Position numbers and translations under genes: made by a program. A DNA stretch of 34,753 nucleotides from Bacteroidota bacterium (GTDB lineage Bacteria > Bacteroidota > Bacteroidia > B-17B0 > Aurantibacillaceae): positions 1 to 34,753 of the forward strand of contig JAHEYF010000031.1 of NCBI GenBank assembly GCA_023251755.1. Direction: 5' to 3'. The notes under the pieces are model-generated. The model worked only from the letters and a program-made list of their open reading frames with translations. It was not told the origin of the DNA and made no database searches. This document shows, in pieces, positions 1 to 6,966 of this stretch (positions are counted from its first letter, which is position 1; every line of letters begins with the position of its first letter).

Positions 1-240
1 CAGCATTTACCCGCTCCGTTAGGAGCATACTGTTTGTAGAAAAGTCGATTCATATAGAATTAAACTCCGTAGGAGTGACCTGTATATAAGTGTTTTTATT
101 GTTTCGAACAGTCATGCTCCAGCGGAGCCGAATAAATATATCAGACAAGACAGCGACAAGGTTTTACCCCGCCGGGCAATCAAAATGCTTGTCTGTATCT
201 TCTAAGAATGTTTTGTCCCTATCGGGACAAGGTATGGTAC
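1..240. repeat. Cluster of short GC-rich palindromic repeats
   Basis: No gene is visible here. The stretch holds several copies of one small motif: a 5-7 bp palindrome with a 3-4 base loop followed by a loosely conserved tail. Clear copies are GCTCC-GTTA-GGAGC at 13-26 and ACTCC-GTA-GGAGT at 64-76 (plus orientation, tails resembling CTGTTTGTAG), GCTCC-AGC-GGAGC at 116-128 and TTGTCCC-TATC-GGGACAA at 213-230 (both inverted, tails on the left). A weaker copy may lie near 168-176. Compensatory changes keep the stems paired while the bases differ, so the fold seems to be what is conserved. I recall similar CTCCGTAGGAG repeats scattered in Bacteroidota genomes but cannot verify that here. Confidence 0.7.
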
Positions 241-286
241 AGAATTGATAAGGTACTTGTAAAATAACTTAGGAGTGTAAAACCCC

Positions 287-472
287 TTATCCTTTATAAG
301 GATGACTGTATACAGGGAAGGTGACAAAATTCTTACTTAATTCAGGATCAATATCTTTACCTTCCCGGATGAGTTGGTTGATTTTTTTATGCCTGTCCAC
401 CAATGTATTCAAGGCATCCAGATCAAGGCCGTTGACCTTGTTTTTTGGAGTTTCGACAGTTTGAATTTTCAT
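287..472 (-). CDS. Small hypothetical protein (61 aa), doubtful
   Basis: This is a 61-codon frame with an ATG start and a soluble, charged product (a basic stretch DRHKKINQLIREGKD in the middle). I recognise no family, and there is no signal peptide or membrane segment. It is kept because nothing else fills the gap between the palindrome cluster and the YceH gene, and because the composition (balanced K/E/D, no Cys) looks protein-like. It could equally be a chance frame. Confidence 0.35.
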   Translation of the reverse strand: MKIQTVETPKNKVNGLDLDALNTLVDRHKKINQLIREGKDIDPELSKNFVTFPVYSHPYKG

Positions 473-581
473 TGCGCAGAGAATTTGAAGCTAAATTAAT
501 TTAAAAACAACAGAATAACAAAAAAACTATAGCCTGTTGAATAAGGCCTGCCAAAAGCGGAATGTACAGTTATAAAAAAAT

Positions 582-589
582 TATCTTTG
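582..589 (+). promoter_or_regulatory. Putative -7 element upstream of the YceH gene
   Basis: TATCTTTG matches the Bacteroidota -7 consensus TAnnTTTG exactly. No TTG lies 17-23 bases upstream, so the -33 half is missing or degenerate. The implied leader of about 50 nt contains a small inverted repeat (CTGAT at 593-597 with ATCAG at 606-610). Confidence 0.35.
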
Positions 590-643
590 TTCCTGATCTC
601 CTGTAATCAGAGATTTTAATAAATTCAGATTGAACAATTCATA

Positions 644-1297
644 ATGGAAGAAGCAAAAAATTTACCCTTACTCGATGCGGTTGAACTGCGTGTTTTGGGT
701 TCCTTAATAGAAAAAAGCAAAACCACACCCGAATATTACCCCATGACGCTGAATGCCTTAACGGCTGCCTGCAATCAAAAAACATCGCGCAAGCCGGTGG
801 TGCAATACGACGAGGAAACGGTGGTGATGGCCCTGAACAGTTTAAGAAAAATTGGCCTGATTTCGATAGCTACAGGCGGCACCAGCCGTTCGGTAAAATA
901 CAAACACAATTTCGCTATCGTTTACCCGGTTAATCCTGCCGATTTAGCCGTGCTGTGTTTGTTGTTTTTGCGGGGCCCGCAAACAGGCGGGGAACTCAAT
1001 ACAAATTCGGGAAGGTTGTACGAATTTGATGCGCTGGAAGAAGTGCAATTAGTACTGGATAAACTGGCGCAGTTCGAAAGCCCTTTTGTACAGCAATTGC
1101 CCAGGCGCGCCGGGCAAAAAGAAGTGCGTTACACTCATTTATTCGGAGGAAGCATGGAGTATACCGAAGATGAATTGCCGGAAGAGCCTGCCCGTAAATC
1201 GGTAAATGAGCTGGAGGGCAGGGTAGGGGTATTGGAACAGGAAGTGGCGGAGTTAAAAGAGAAGCTGGAAAAGTTAATGAAGGAATTGATGGGATAG
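644..1297 (+). CDS. YceH-like DUF480 protein
   Basis: The product is a 217-residue cytosolic protein of the YceH/DUF480 family, close to the usual family length. The N-terminal half carries the family signature: an LDAVELRVLGSLIEKS start, then KTTPEYYPMTLNAL and a CNQKTSR segment, which form tandem winged-helix-like domains. Residues from about 180 to the end are rich in E, L and K with heptad spacing and probably form a coiled coil. The molecular role of YceH proteins is not established; the fold suggests nucleic-acid binding or protein contacts. The gene stands alone on this strand, follows a -7-like element, and its stop codon is followed three bases later by a 7-bp periodic array. Confidence 0.85.
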   Translation: MEEAKNLPLLDAVELRVLGSLIEKSKTTPEYYPMTLNALTAACNQKTSRKPVVQYDEETVVMALNSLRKIGLISIATGGTSRSVKYKHNFAIVYPVNPADLAVLCLLFLRGPQTGGELNTNSGRLYEFDALEEVQLVLDKLAQFESPFVQQLPRRAGQKEVRYTHLFGGSMEYTEDELPEEPARKSVNELEGRVGVLEQEVAELKEKLEKLMKELMG

Positions 1298-1300
1298 GCT

Positions 1301-1321
1301 TAATAGTTATTAGTTCATAGT
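1301..1321 (+). repeat. Heptad array after the YceH stop codon
   Basis: Three units with 7-bp period and consensus TNATAGT begin three bases after the stop codon. Together with the dispersed element at 1337-1422 and the array at 1422-1470 they fill most of the gap to the next gene. Confidence 0.6.
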
Positions 1322-1336
1322 TCTTTTTGACTACGA

Positions 1337-1422
1337 CTACGAATCTTTTACGAATATACTAATGTCGCTATACAGTAACACCACACTCAGATTGGTATAT
1401 TCGTACAAATTTGTATTCGTAG
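1337..1422. repeat. Dispersed element, copy 1 (inverted ends)
   Basis: Inverted ends CTACGAAT (1337-1344) and ATTCGTAG (1415-1422) are perfect complements. Inside them, 1349-1363 pairs with 1391-1405 (14 of 15 bases). The central 27 bases (1364-1390) include a segment close to TAACACCACAC, which is also found in the core of the copy at 14410-14540. Shared ends plus a shared core indicate a common ancestral element rather than chance palindromes. No coding capacity is present. Confidence 0.7.
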
Positions 1423-1470
1423 ATTCATAATTCGTTAATCGTACTTCGTAACTCGTCAATCGTAATTCCC
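1422..1470. repeat. Seven-unit heptad array
   Basis: Seven consecutive units follow an exact 7-bp period with consensus NANTCGT (for example AATTCGT at 1429, TAATCGT at 1436, AACTCGT at 1450). Words of the same type (ATTCGTCAATCGTAA) recur at 26723-26737. The array starts at the last bases of dispersed element copy 1. Confidence 0.7.
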
Positions 1471-1480
1471 TCAGAAATTG

Positions 1481-1488
1481 TATCTTTA
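1481..1488 (+). promoter_or_regulatory. Putative -7 element upstream of the DUF4190-like gene
   Basis: TATCTTTA differs from TAnnTTTG only at the last base and lies 16 bases before the ATG at 1505, implying a short leader. No convincing -33 TTG is seen. Confidence 0.25.
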
Positions 1489-1504
1489 ACCCTGTATCAT
1501 CAAA

Positions 1505-1765
1505 ATGGATTCGTATAAAATAACCGGTAATTTATCCCTTGTGTTTGGGGTATTGGCTGCATTGAGTTGCATCAGTATTCCTTACATACTATTTGGGATG
1601 GTGTTTGCCATTATAGGTTTTATTCTTTCTGTATTTAATATTTTTATCAATACTAAAAACGGGATGGAAAGAAAACTGATTACCAAAGCCCATTTGGGCA
1701 TGGTCTTAAGTTCTGTTCCGGTTATCTACATTATTGTGGTCTTTATAATTTTTAAAAAGGACTGA
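1505..1765 (+). CDS. Small DUF4190-like membrane protein
   Basis: The 86-residue product has two hydrophobic helices close together (about residues 10-47) and a third at the C-terminus (about 66-83), separated by a short basic loop (NTKNGMERKLITKAH). The pattern of glycine-rich helix, short turn and second helix resembles the DUF4190 family of small inner-membrane proteins, but similarity judged by eye is weak. No catalytic residues are visible. The downstream UbiA-like gene starts 69 bases after the stop codon with a seven-unit heptad array in between, so co-transcription is uncertain. Confidence 0.6.
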   Translation: MDSYKITGNLSLVFGVLAALSCISIPYILFGMVFAIIGFILSVFNIFINTKNGMERKLITKAHLGMVLSSVPVIYIIVVFIIFKKD

Positions 1766-1771
1766 AACGAC

Positions 1772-1820
1772 GAATTTAAAGTTCAAAATTTAAAATTCAG
1801 AGTGAGATGAGTGGAATGAG
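1772..1820 (+). repeat. Seven-unit heptad array after a stop codon
   Basis: The array begins six bases after the stop codon of the gene at 1505. Units at 1772, 1779, 1786 and 1793 follow (A/G)A(A/G)TT(C/T)A. The next three (1800, 1807, 1814) keep the period but drift to GAGTGAG-like words. It ends 14 bases before the UbiA-like start. Confidence 0.6.
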
Positions 1821-1834
1821 TCATTTATTTTTTA

Positions 1835-2719
1835 ATGTGGTATAAGATACTGATGGCAGTAATAAAAAAAATAAACAATTTTTTGAGCCTGATTAAATTC
1901 AGTCACACCATATTTGCCATGCCCTTTGCCATTATTGGTTTTTTGCTGGCCCTGCAAAACACTTCTCATTCTTTCAGCCTGAAATTATTTGTATGTGTTA
2001 TTCTTTGTATGGTATTTGCCCGTAGCGCGGCAATGGCTTTTAACCGGTATATCGACAGGCATTTTGATGCCTTGAACCCCCGTACAAAAGTCCGCGAAAT
2101 ACCGGCAGGGATTATTCAAGAAAAATCGGCCCTTTGGTTTGTAATTGTTTGTTGCGTGTTGTTTATGCTAACTACTTATTTTATTAACAGTATATGTTTT
2201 TATTTATCGCCCATTGCCCTGGCAGTGGTATTGGGGTATAGCTACACCAAACGTTTTACGGCCCTTTGCCACATTGTATTGGGCATTGGCCTCAGCCTGG
2301 CTCCCATTGGCGCCTACCTTGCTGTAAGCGGAGAATTTTCGCTGTTACCGCTTTTGTATTCCTTAGTGGTATTGTTTTGGGTAAGTGGTTTCGATATTAT
2401 TTATGCCCTGCAGGATGAAGAATTTGACCGTTCGCAGCACTTAAAATCCATTCCCGAATTATTGGGCAAAACAAAGGCCCTTCGTTTTTCGGAAGTGCTG
2501 CATGTGTTTACCGCGGCATTGGTAATTGTTGCGGGACTTTACGCCGGCTTTGGCATGGTATACTGGGCAGGCGCTGCTGTGTTTTGCGGACTTCTTTTTT
2601 ACCAGCACAGCCTTGTGCGCCCCAACGACCTGAGCCGCGTAACACTGGCGTTTGCAACAACCAATGGCATAGCCAGTGTAGTGTTCGCTGTTTTTACCTG
2701 TATAGAAATTTTAATGTAA
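1835..2719 (+). CDS. UbiA-type prenyltransferase, probably MqnP (futalosine menaquinone route)
   Basis: The product (294 aa) is an integral membrane prenyltransferase with many hydrophobic helices. Both Asp-rich motifs that bind Mg-prenyl diphosphate are present: NRYIDRHFD at 70-78, followed by the diagnostic NPRTKVREIPAG, and DIIYALQDEEFD at 187-198. The AMAFNRYID...NPRT form matches the MqnP/UbiA-other subgroup, which acts on a futalosine-derived naphthoate, more than UbiA of ubiquinone synthesis. No other mqn gene lies in the window, so the substrate is inferred from family only. A second ATG at 1853 (residue 7) immediately precedes the conserved region and may be the true start. The stop codon is 2 bases before sanA, indicating an operon. 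Confidence 0.85.
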   Translation: MWYKILMAVIKKINNFLSLIKFSHTIFAMPFAIIGFLLALQNTSHSFSLKLFVCVILCMVFARSAAMAFNRYIDRHFDALNPRTKVREIPAGIIQEKSALWFVIVCCVLFMLTTYFINSICFYLSPIALAVVLGYSYTKRFTALCHIVLGIGLSLAPIGAYLAVSGEFSLLPLLYSLVVLFWVSGFDIIYALQDEEFDRSQHLKSIPELLGKTKALRFSEVLHVFTAALVIVAGLYAGFGMVYWAGAAVFCGLLFYQHSLVRPNDLSRVTLAFATTNGIASVVFAVFTCIEILM

Positions 2720-2721
2720 TT

Positions 2722-3366
2722 ATGCTCAGGGTCCTCGCTTTTTTTACGCTTACCCGGATAGTAAAATGGGGATTGTTAGTTGCAGGCCTATCCTTTATTT
2801 TTGTTTATTGCAGTAATAAATGGATCATTCGAAATACGACTGCGCAAATCTATTCTGAAGTCGAAAAAATACCGCAAAACAAAGTTGGTCTGTTATTGGG
2901 AGCAAGGCCTGGTAATCTTTATTATGTAAACAGGATTAAGGCTGCGGTGTTGTTGTACAAAACGGGTAAAATAAAACACATTGTGGTGAGTGGCGATAAT
3001 CATACGAAGGACTATGATGAAGGCACAGCTATGTGCAACGATTTGAAAGCAGCAGGCATTCCTGATTCGTGCATTAGTATAGATTATGCTGGTTTTCGTA
3101 CCTTAGATTCGGTGGTGCGTTGCGATAAAATTTTCGGGCAGCAGCAATTTACTATTATTTCACAGCAGTTTCACAACGAAAGGGCTTTGTTTATCGCCAA
3201 TAAAAAAGGTTACACTTGTGTGTCCTTTAATGCAGAGGACGTACCCGCTAAATTTTCTACAGCAACAACGATCAGGGAATATTTTGCCCGGGCAAAATGT
3301 ATTTTGGATATTTATGTTTTTAAAACACAGCCCAAATTTTTAGGGGAACCTGTTATTATTCGATGA
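2722..3366 (+). CDS. SanA/YdcF-like DUF218 protein
   Basis: The start at 2722 is chosen because it follows the UbiA-like stop codon by two bases and gives a natural N-terminus with one membrane anchor (about residues 12-31). An in-frame ATG at 2584 would add 46 residues encoded inside the upstream gene. The 214-residue product carries the DUF218 core: LLLGARPG near residue 57, then VNRIKAAVLLYKTGKIKHIVVSGDN and an acidic DEGTAM segment, as in SanA, which in enterobacteria affects envelope permeability to vancomycin at high temperature. The soluble domain probably faces the periplasm. The stop codon overlaps the start of the next gene (ATGA), so translation is probably coupled. Confidence 0.85.
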   Translation: MLRVLAFFTLTRIVKWGLLVAGLSFIFVYCSNKWIIRNTTAQIYSEVEKIPQNKVGLLLGARPGNLYYVNRIKAAVLLYKTGKIKHIVVSGDNHTKDYDEGTAMCNDLKAAGIPDSCISIDYAGFRTLDSVVRCDKIFGQQQFTIISQQFHNERALFIANKKGYTCVSFNAEDVPAKFSTATTIREYFARAKCILDIYVFKTQPKFLGEPVIIR

Positions 3367-3713
3367 CACAACAAAAAGATTATTTTCACGGGCAACGAAA
3401 ATTAGAGAACATTCACATCCCTCTGTGGCTGATAAAAGATACCTGCTGGATGATGGATTGGAAAACAATGGGGATTACCATGATTACACCCACTGTGCTG
3501 GTAGCGATAATTATCACCATTAAATCGTGGAGAAAAAATGAATTTTTTATTAATCTGGCCATCTGCTTTTGGATATGCGCCAACGGTTATTGGATGTGTT
3601 GCGAATTTGCCGGCCACATTGAGTTGAAAAACTTTGCAGCCATCCCCTTCTTTTTAGGACTTGTTTCAACCGGCTTGTTTTATTTCCGGAAAATGGTGTT
3701 GAAGATAGAATAG
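3363..3713 (+). CDS. Small conserved-looking membrane protein
   Basis: The 116-residue product has an N-terminal soluble stretch and three hydrophobic segments (about 37-53, 62-79 and 90-107), rich in Trp and Cys (CFWICANGYWMCCEF). I do not recognise a named domain; I recall similar proteins in other Bacteroidota but cannot check. The gene overlaps the sanA stop codon by four bases and is the last gene of the unit that starts with the UbiA-like gene. Its own stop codon lies inside the first unit of a heptad array. Confidence 0.7.
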   Translation: MTQQKDYFHGQRKLENIHIPLWLIKDTCWMMDWKTMGITMITPTVLVAIIITIKSWRKNEFFINLAICFWICANGYWMCCEFAGHIELKNFAAIPFFLGLVSTGLFYFRKMVLKIE

Positions 3714-3847
3714 TGAATAGCGATTAGGGAATAGTTAATAGGGGCGATACCCTTAAAATTAGTAATAGTTCTGTTTCCTGAAACTACTTGTTGCCATTTT
3801 AGAATTTTACAACTATTAACTATTCGTTATTAACTCATAACTATTGT
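3708..3847. repeat. Inverted pair of heptad arrays between convergent genes
   Basis: Five units of consensus GAATAGT run at 3708-3742 and five of consensus CTATTAA, its approximate complement, at 3813-3847. Thirteen bases pair perfectly across the gap (3729-3741 with 3813-3825). The left arm supplies the stop codon of the gene ending at 3713. The right arm supplies the stop codon and last residues of rsmE. The arrangement would fold in transcripts from either side and may act as a two-way terminator. Confidence 0.75.
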
Positions 3848-4541
3848 AATTCATCGCTACAGCCACATACACTCCCGCTGTTTCGGTTCGCAGGCGGTTT
3901 ATTCCCAGACTTACAGGTTCAAATCCAGACTTTAAGGCAAGCTCAATTTCATCAGTAGTAAAGTCGCCCTCAGGGCCGATTAAACAAAGTACTTTTTGTT
4001 GCTGGTGTATATGGGCAGACAATACAGGTGTTTGCTTATCACGGCAATGCGCTATTAGTTTTTTTATGTTGATGTCTGCCTGTTGTTTTACAAAATCATT
4101 AAACGCAATAAGTTCATTCACTTTGGGGAGGTAGGCCTGAACAGATTGTTTAACGGCGCTTTCAATCACTTTTTTTACGCGGTCGGTTTTTATTATTTTT
4201 CTTTCGGAGTTTTTGCAGTACACAAAACTGATCTCGTCCACTCCGGCTTCTACCGCTTTTTCGGCAAACCATTCGATGCGGTCGGAATTTTTAGTAGGGG
4301 CAATGGCAAGGTGTAAATAATAAGGGCGTTTATTGTACTGTTGTTCACTATGTGTAATCTGCACAACACAGTGTTTGGGATGGCCTTCGGTGATGGTGCC
4401 TTTGTAAAAGCCTCCAACTCCGTCAATCACAGCAATTTCATCTCCACCAACATGCCGCAATACTTTAATGCAATGCCAGGATTCTTCTTCGCTCAAGGTG
4501 ATGAAATTACCATTGATCTGTGTACTTAAAAATAATTGCAT
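3816..4541 (-). CDS. rsmE: 16S rRNA m3U1498 methyltransferase RsmE
   Basis: RsmE methylates N3 of U1498 in 16S rRNA using S-adenosylmethionine. The 241-residue product has the N-terminal PUA-like part (LSEEESWHCIKVLRHVGGDEI) and the C-terminal SPOUT knot with both signature blocks: GPEGDF at 189-194 and SLGINRLRTETAG at 211-223. The ESAVKQSVQAYLP segment (127-139) is also typical. The extreme C-terminus after VAVAM is unusual: NSYELITNS is encoded entirely by the heptad array at 3813-3847, so the original end of the protein seems to have been replaced by repeat sequence. The gene lies 76 bases downstream of dnaN, behind a hairpin. Confidence 0.93.
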   Translation of the reverse strand: MQLFLSTQINGNFITLSEEESWHCIKVLRHVGGDEIAVIDGVGGFYKGTITEGHPKHCVVQITHSEQQYNKRPYYLHLAIAPTKNSDRIEWFAEKAVEAGVDEISFVYCKNSERKIIKTDRVKKVIESAVKQSVQAYLPKVNELIAFNDFVKQQADINIKKLIAHCRDKQTPVLSAHIHQQQKVLCLIGPEGDFTTDEIELALKSGFEPVSLGINRLRTETAGVYVAVAMNYNSYELITNS

Positions 4542-4561
4542 AAGAATAGACTTAATAAAAG

Positions 4562-4584
4562 AAGGGCGGTGATGTGCCGCCCTT
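4562..4584 (-). terminator. Hairpin downstream of dnaN
   Basis: AAGGGCGG (4562-4569) pairs perfectly with CCGCCCTT (4577-4584) around a 7-base loop. On the minus strand it follows the dnaN stop codon and heptad array and leads into CTTTTATT. On the plus strand it is followed directly by TTT, so it could work in both directions. Confidence 0.7.
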
Positions 4585-4617
4585 TTTAATTTTTTACTTT
4601 TTACTTTTCACTTAACA
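4583..4617 (-). repeat. Five-unit heptad array at the dnaN stop codon
   Basis: Reading on the minus strand directly from the dnaN stop codon, five units with a 7-bp period follow: TGTTAAG, TGAAAAG, then A-richer versions. They merge with the stem of the terminator hairpin at 4562-4584. Confidence 0.7.
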
Positions 4618-5739
4618 CTAATTGTTCAGCATTACAGGCATCACCAGCATCAATACATCTTCGGCAGGGTTGTCCTTTTTAGACGGGGTAATGATACCCG
4701 CACGGTTGGGTGCGCTCATCTCAATATTAATTTCATCGCTGTCGAGGTTCACCAGCATTTCCATCAAAAATTTGGAGTTGAACCCAATTTCCATGTCTTC
4801 ACCAATATAAGTACAGGTCAGGCGTTCATGTGCTTCGTTGGCGTAATCAATGTCTTCGGCGCTAATGTTCAACTGACTACCGGCTATTTTTAAACGCACC
4901 TGGTGGGTGGCTTTGTTGGCATAAATACTTACGCGTTTTAAGGCCCCTAAAAAAGAGCTGCGGTCAACCGTAAGTTTATTCGGGTTTACTTTGGGTATTA
5001 CAGCGTCGTAGTTCGGGTATTTGCCATCAATTAAACGGCAAACCAATGTAATTTGCCCGAAACTAAAAAAGGCGTTGGTTTTGTTGTATTCAACGTTTAC
5101 CACATCGTCTACACCGGCCAATAAATTTTTTAAAAGGGTTAAAGGTTTTTTGGGCATAATAAAAGCAACCGCCTGGGTGCCTTTGGCATCCGTTCTTCTG
5201 TAGCGCACTAATTTGTGGGCGTCGGTTGCAACAAACAAGGAGTCTTCTTCGGAGAACTGGCAGAACACCCCGCTCATTACCGGGCGAAGGTCATCGTTAC
5301 CCGTTGCAAAAATAGTTTTGTTAATGGCCGCAGCAATCAGGTCGCTTTTCAGGGTGATGGTGGAAGCCCCTTCAATACGTGGGATTTTGGGAAATTCTTC
5401 ACCGTTGTGACCGGTTAATTTATATTCGCCGTTATCGGTAATAATTTTTATTCCAAAAGCTTTTGTATCAATGCTGAAAGTTAAAGGTTGTTCCGGAAAA
5501 TTACTCAGGGTATCGATGATGGGACGTGCCGGAATAGCAATGCTTCCTGTGTCTTTCGACTCCACTTTTACCTGTGTGGTAATAGTTGTTTCCATGTCCG
5601 AAGCATAAATAACCAATTGGTTGGGAGTGATTTCAAATAAAAAATTATCTAAAATGGGCAGGGTATTGCTTGAGTTTAAAACCCCGTTAATGGATTTCAG
5701 GTGTTTTAACAAGGTTGTTGTAGAAACTATAAAGTTCAT
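4618..5739 (-). CDS. dnaN: DNA polymerase III beta sliding clamp
   Basis: The 373-residue product matches the full-length bacterial sliding clamp, which encircles DNA and holds the replicative polymerase and repair factors. Recognisable pieces are NTLPILDNFLFEI near residue 27, ATDAHKLVRYRR (about 171-182), DGKYPNYDAVIP (about 238-249) and a C-terminal VLMLVMPVMLNN that replaces the common LMPMRL ending. The gene lies between the gldF-gldG-DUF4340 cluster and rsmE; I recall this neighbourhood from other Bacteroidota. A -7-like element 26 bases upstream of the ATG suggests its own promoter. Confidence 0.97.
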   Translation of the reverse strand: MNFIVSTTTLLKHLKSINGVLNSSNTLPILDNFLFEITPNQLVIYASDMETTITTQVKVESKDTGSIAIPARPIIDTLSNFPEQPLTFSIDTKAFGIKIITDNGEYKLTGHNGEEFPKIPRIEGASTITLKSDLIAAAINKTIFATGNDDLRPVMSGVFCQFSEEDSLFVATDAHKLVRYRRTDAKGTQAVAFIMPKKPLTLLKNLLAGVDDVVNVEYNKTNAFFSFGQITLVCRLIDGKYPNYDAVIPKVNPNKLTVDRSSFLGALKRVSIYANKATHQVRLKIAGSQLNISAEDIDYANEAHERLTCTYIGEDMEIGFNSKFLMEMLVNLDSDEINIEMSAPNRAGIITPSKKDNPAEDVLMLVMPVMLNN

Positions 5740-5765
5740 GTGAAGGCAATTTTATTTATCGTAAA

Positions 5766-5773
5766 CAAAAATA
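5766..5773 (-). promoter_or_regulatory. Putative -7 element of dnaN
   Basis: On the minus strand the sequence is TATTTTTG, an exact TAnnTTTG match, 26 bases upstream of the dnaN ATG. No TTG at the expected distance was found. Confidence 0.35.
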
Positions 5774-5818
5774 AAGGATATGCAGGAGCAGGCCGCTTTG
5801 ATAAAATATAGTTTTAAA

Positions 5819-6856
5819 CTATTTTTTAACAGTTTTAGGGCTAAAATACCGGAGTGACTGGAATATTTTTCCGAAGGTGAAATACTGCCCCATCGCGAAT
5901 TCATTCAGGTTGTTGTAGGATATGTATACATGGTCGGGATCGAACTGCACCTTCACCCCGTATACTTCTTCTTTTCCTTTTTCAGGTTGTTTATGAAAAA
6001 AACGCAATTGACTTTCTTTTCCGTTTTTGTCCGTTACCGTAAGTTGGGCATAATGATTTGTTCTTCTAAGGGAGTCCACAACCGCTTCGGTGTTGCTGTT
6101 TAAGTAGACTTCTGCCGTCAGGTCCATAAAGTAGGCTAAGTATTGTTTAATGGCTGCAGTATCGGCTGTTGCAAGGGGGCTGCCTTTTAGTGTACTGATT
6201 GTAAAATGCTGTATGTCTTTTACCTGAATCTGAAAAGAGGAATCGGGAAAATCGGCGTACTCTATTTTTAGTGATTTCATTTGATCTGGTGCAATGGATA
6301 AGAGTGTTCTGTTGCGCCAGTCGTTTTCATCGGTAAAAAAACGGGTGTTTAAAAAACCATCAAAGCCGGGGATGGAAGTGATAAAGGGCTGTTCGTGTTT
6401 TTCGTCTGTGTCCGGATCGGCCAATAACATAAAGGTGCCGGTCTGGTCGGGTGTAGACACACCTACGTACCATATTTTGCTGCGCTTGCCGTTTTGGTAG
6501 ACTTCTACTTTTTTACCTTCGGTGGCAATGGCCCTGATAATGGTTTCTTTTGCTTTTTCGCCGGGAAGGTATTTTACCTCGGTGCGCGCAAAGGTATACA
6601 GTAAAAGGCTTACAGCATCCATGCGCGCAGGGTATTTTCCGTTAATGGTCCATTCGCCTTTTGCTTTGCGTTCTAATAAAGCGGTGTGCCCGTTTTTTTC
6701 GGCAATAAATATTTTATCTATGGAGGCGGTGTCTTTTACCGAAAAATCTTTTTCATACTCATTGAGTGTGGATTTTTTTTTAGTGCTGAGTATATAAAGT
6801 GTAAGTCCCGATAATACAATAAGGACAAGTACTGTAAACCATTGTTTTTTTTTCAT
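5819..6856 (-). CDS. DUF4340 membrane-anchored protein linked to gldFG
   Basis: The 345-residue product has one N-terminal membrane helix (about residues 6-24) followed by a soluble domain with the DUF4340 pattern: IDKIFIAEKNGHTALLERK, GEWTINGKYPARMDAVSLLL and WYVGVSTPDQTGTFML. DUF4340 proteins often sit beside GldG/GldF-type ABC transporter genes and are thought to work with them at the cytoplasmic membrane; the function is not established. Here the gene follows gldG in the same direction, but the 110-base gap holds an inverted 8-bp-period array, so co-expression is not certain. Confidence 0.8.
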   Translation of the reverse strand: MKKKQWFTVLVLIVLSGLTLYILSTKKKSTLNEYEKDFSVKDTASIDKIFIAEKNGHTALLERKAKGEWTINGKYPARMDAVSLLLYTFARTEVKYLPGEKAKETIIRAIATEGKKVEVYQNGKRSKIWYVGVSTPDQTGTFMLLADPDTDEKHEQPFITSIPGFDGFLNTRFFTDENDWRNRTLLSIAPDQMKSLKIEYADFPDSSFQIQVKDIQHFTISTLKGSPLATADTAAIKQYLAYFMDLTAEVYLNSNTEAVVDSLRRTNHYAQLTVTDKNGKESQLRFFHKQPEKGKEEVYGVKVQFDPDHVYISYNNLNEFAMGQYFTFGKIFQSLRYFSPKTVKK

Positions 6857-6862
6857 GTTATT

Positions 6863-6961
6863 ATCGTTCCTTAGTTTATTCGTTTTTTTGTTTATCCGTT
6901 CTTCGTTTCCGGTTTAATTCTCCATGGTCTCAACGAATGAACGTATAAACGAACGAACATA
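6863..6961. repeat. Inverted octamer arrays between gldG and the DUF4340 gene
   Basis: Five units of an 8-bp period with consensus TTNGTTTN run at 6863-6902. Four inverted units (TTCGTTTA-type on the minus strand) run at 6930-6961. The arms share vocabulary rather than an exact sequence. This is the only such element inside the gld cluster, starting six bases after the gldG stop codon. Confidence 0.65.
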
Positions 6962-6966
6962 TCAAC

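Noticed and set aside
1422..1470. CRISPR-like array
   Set aside because: The repeat unit is only 7 bp with no separate spacers, and no cas gene is near; the same applies to the octamer arrays.
2584..2721. Extended N-terminus of the SanA-like protein
   Set aside because: These 46 codons lie inside the UbiA-like gene and give an unrelated, Pro/Cys-rich sequence; the ATG at 2722 gives a normal membrane anchor.
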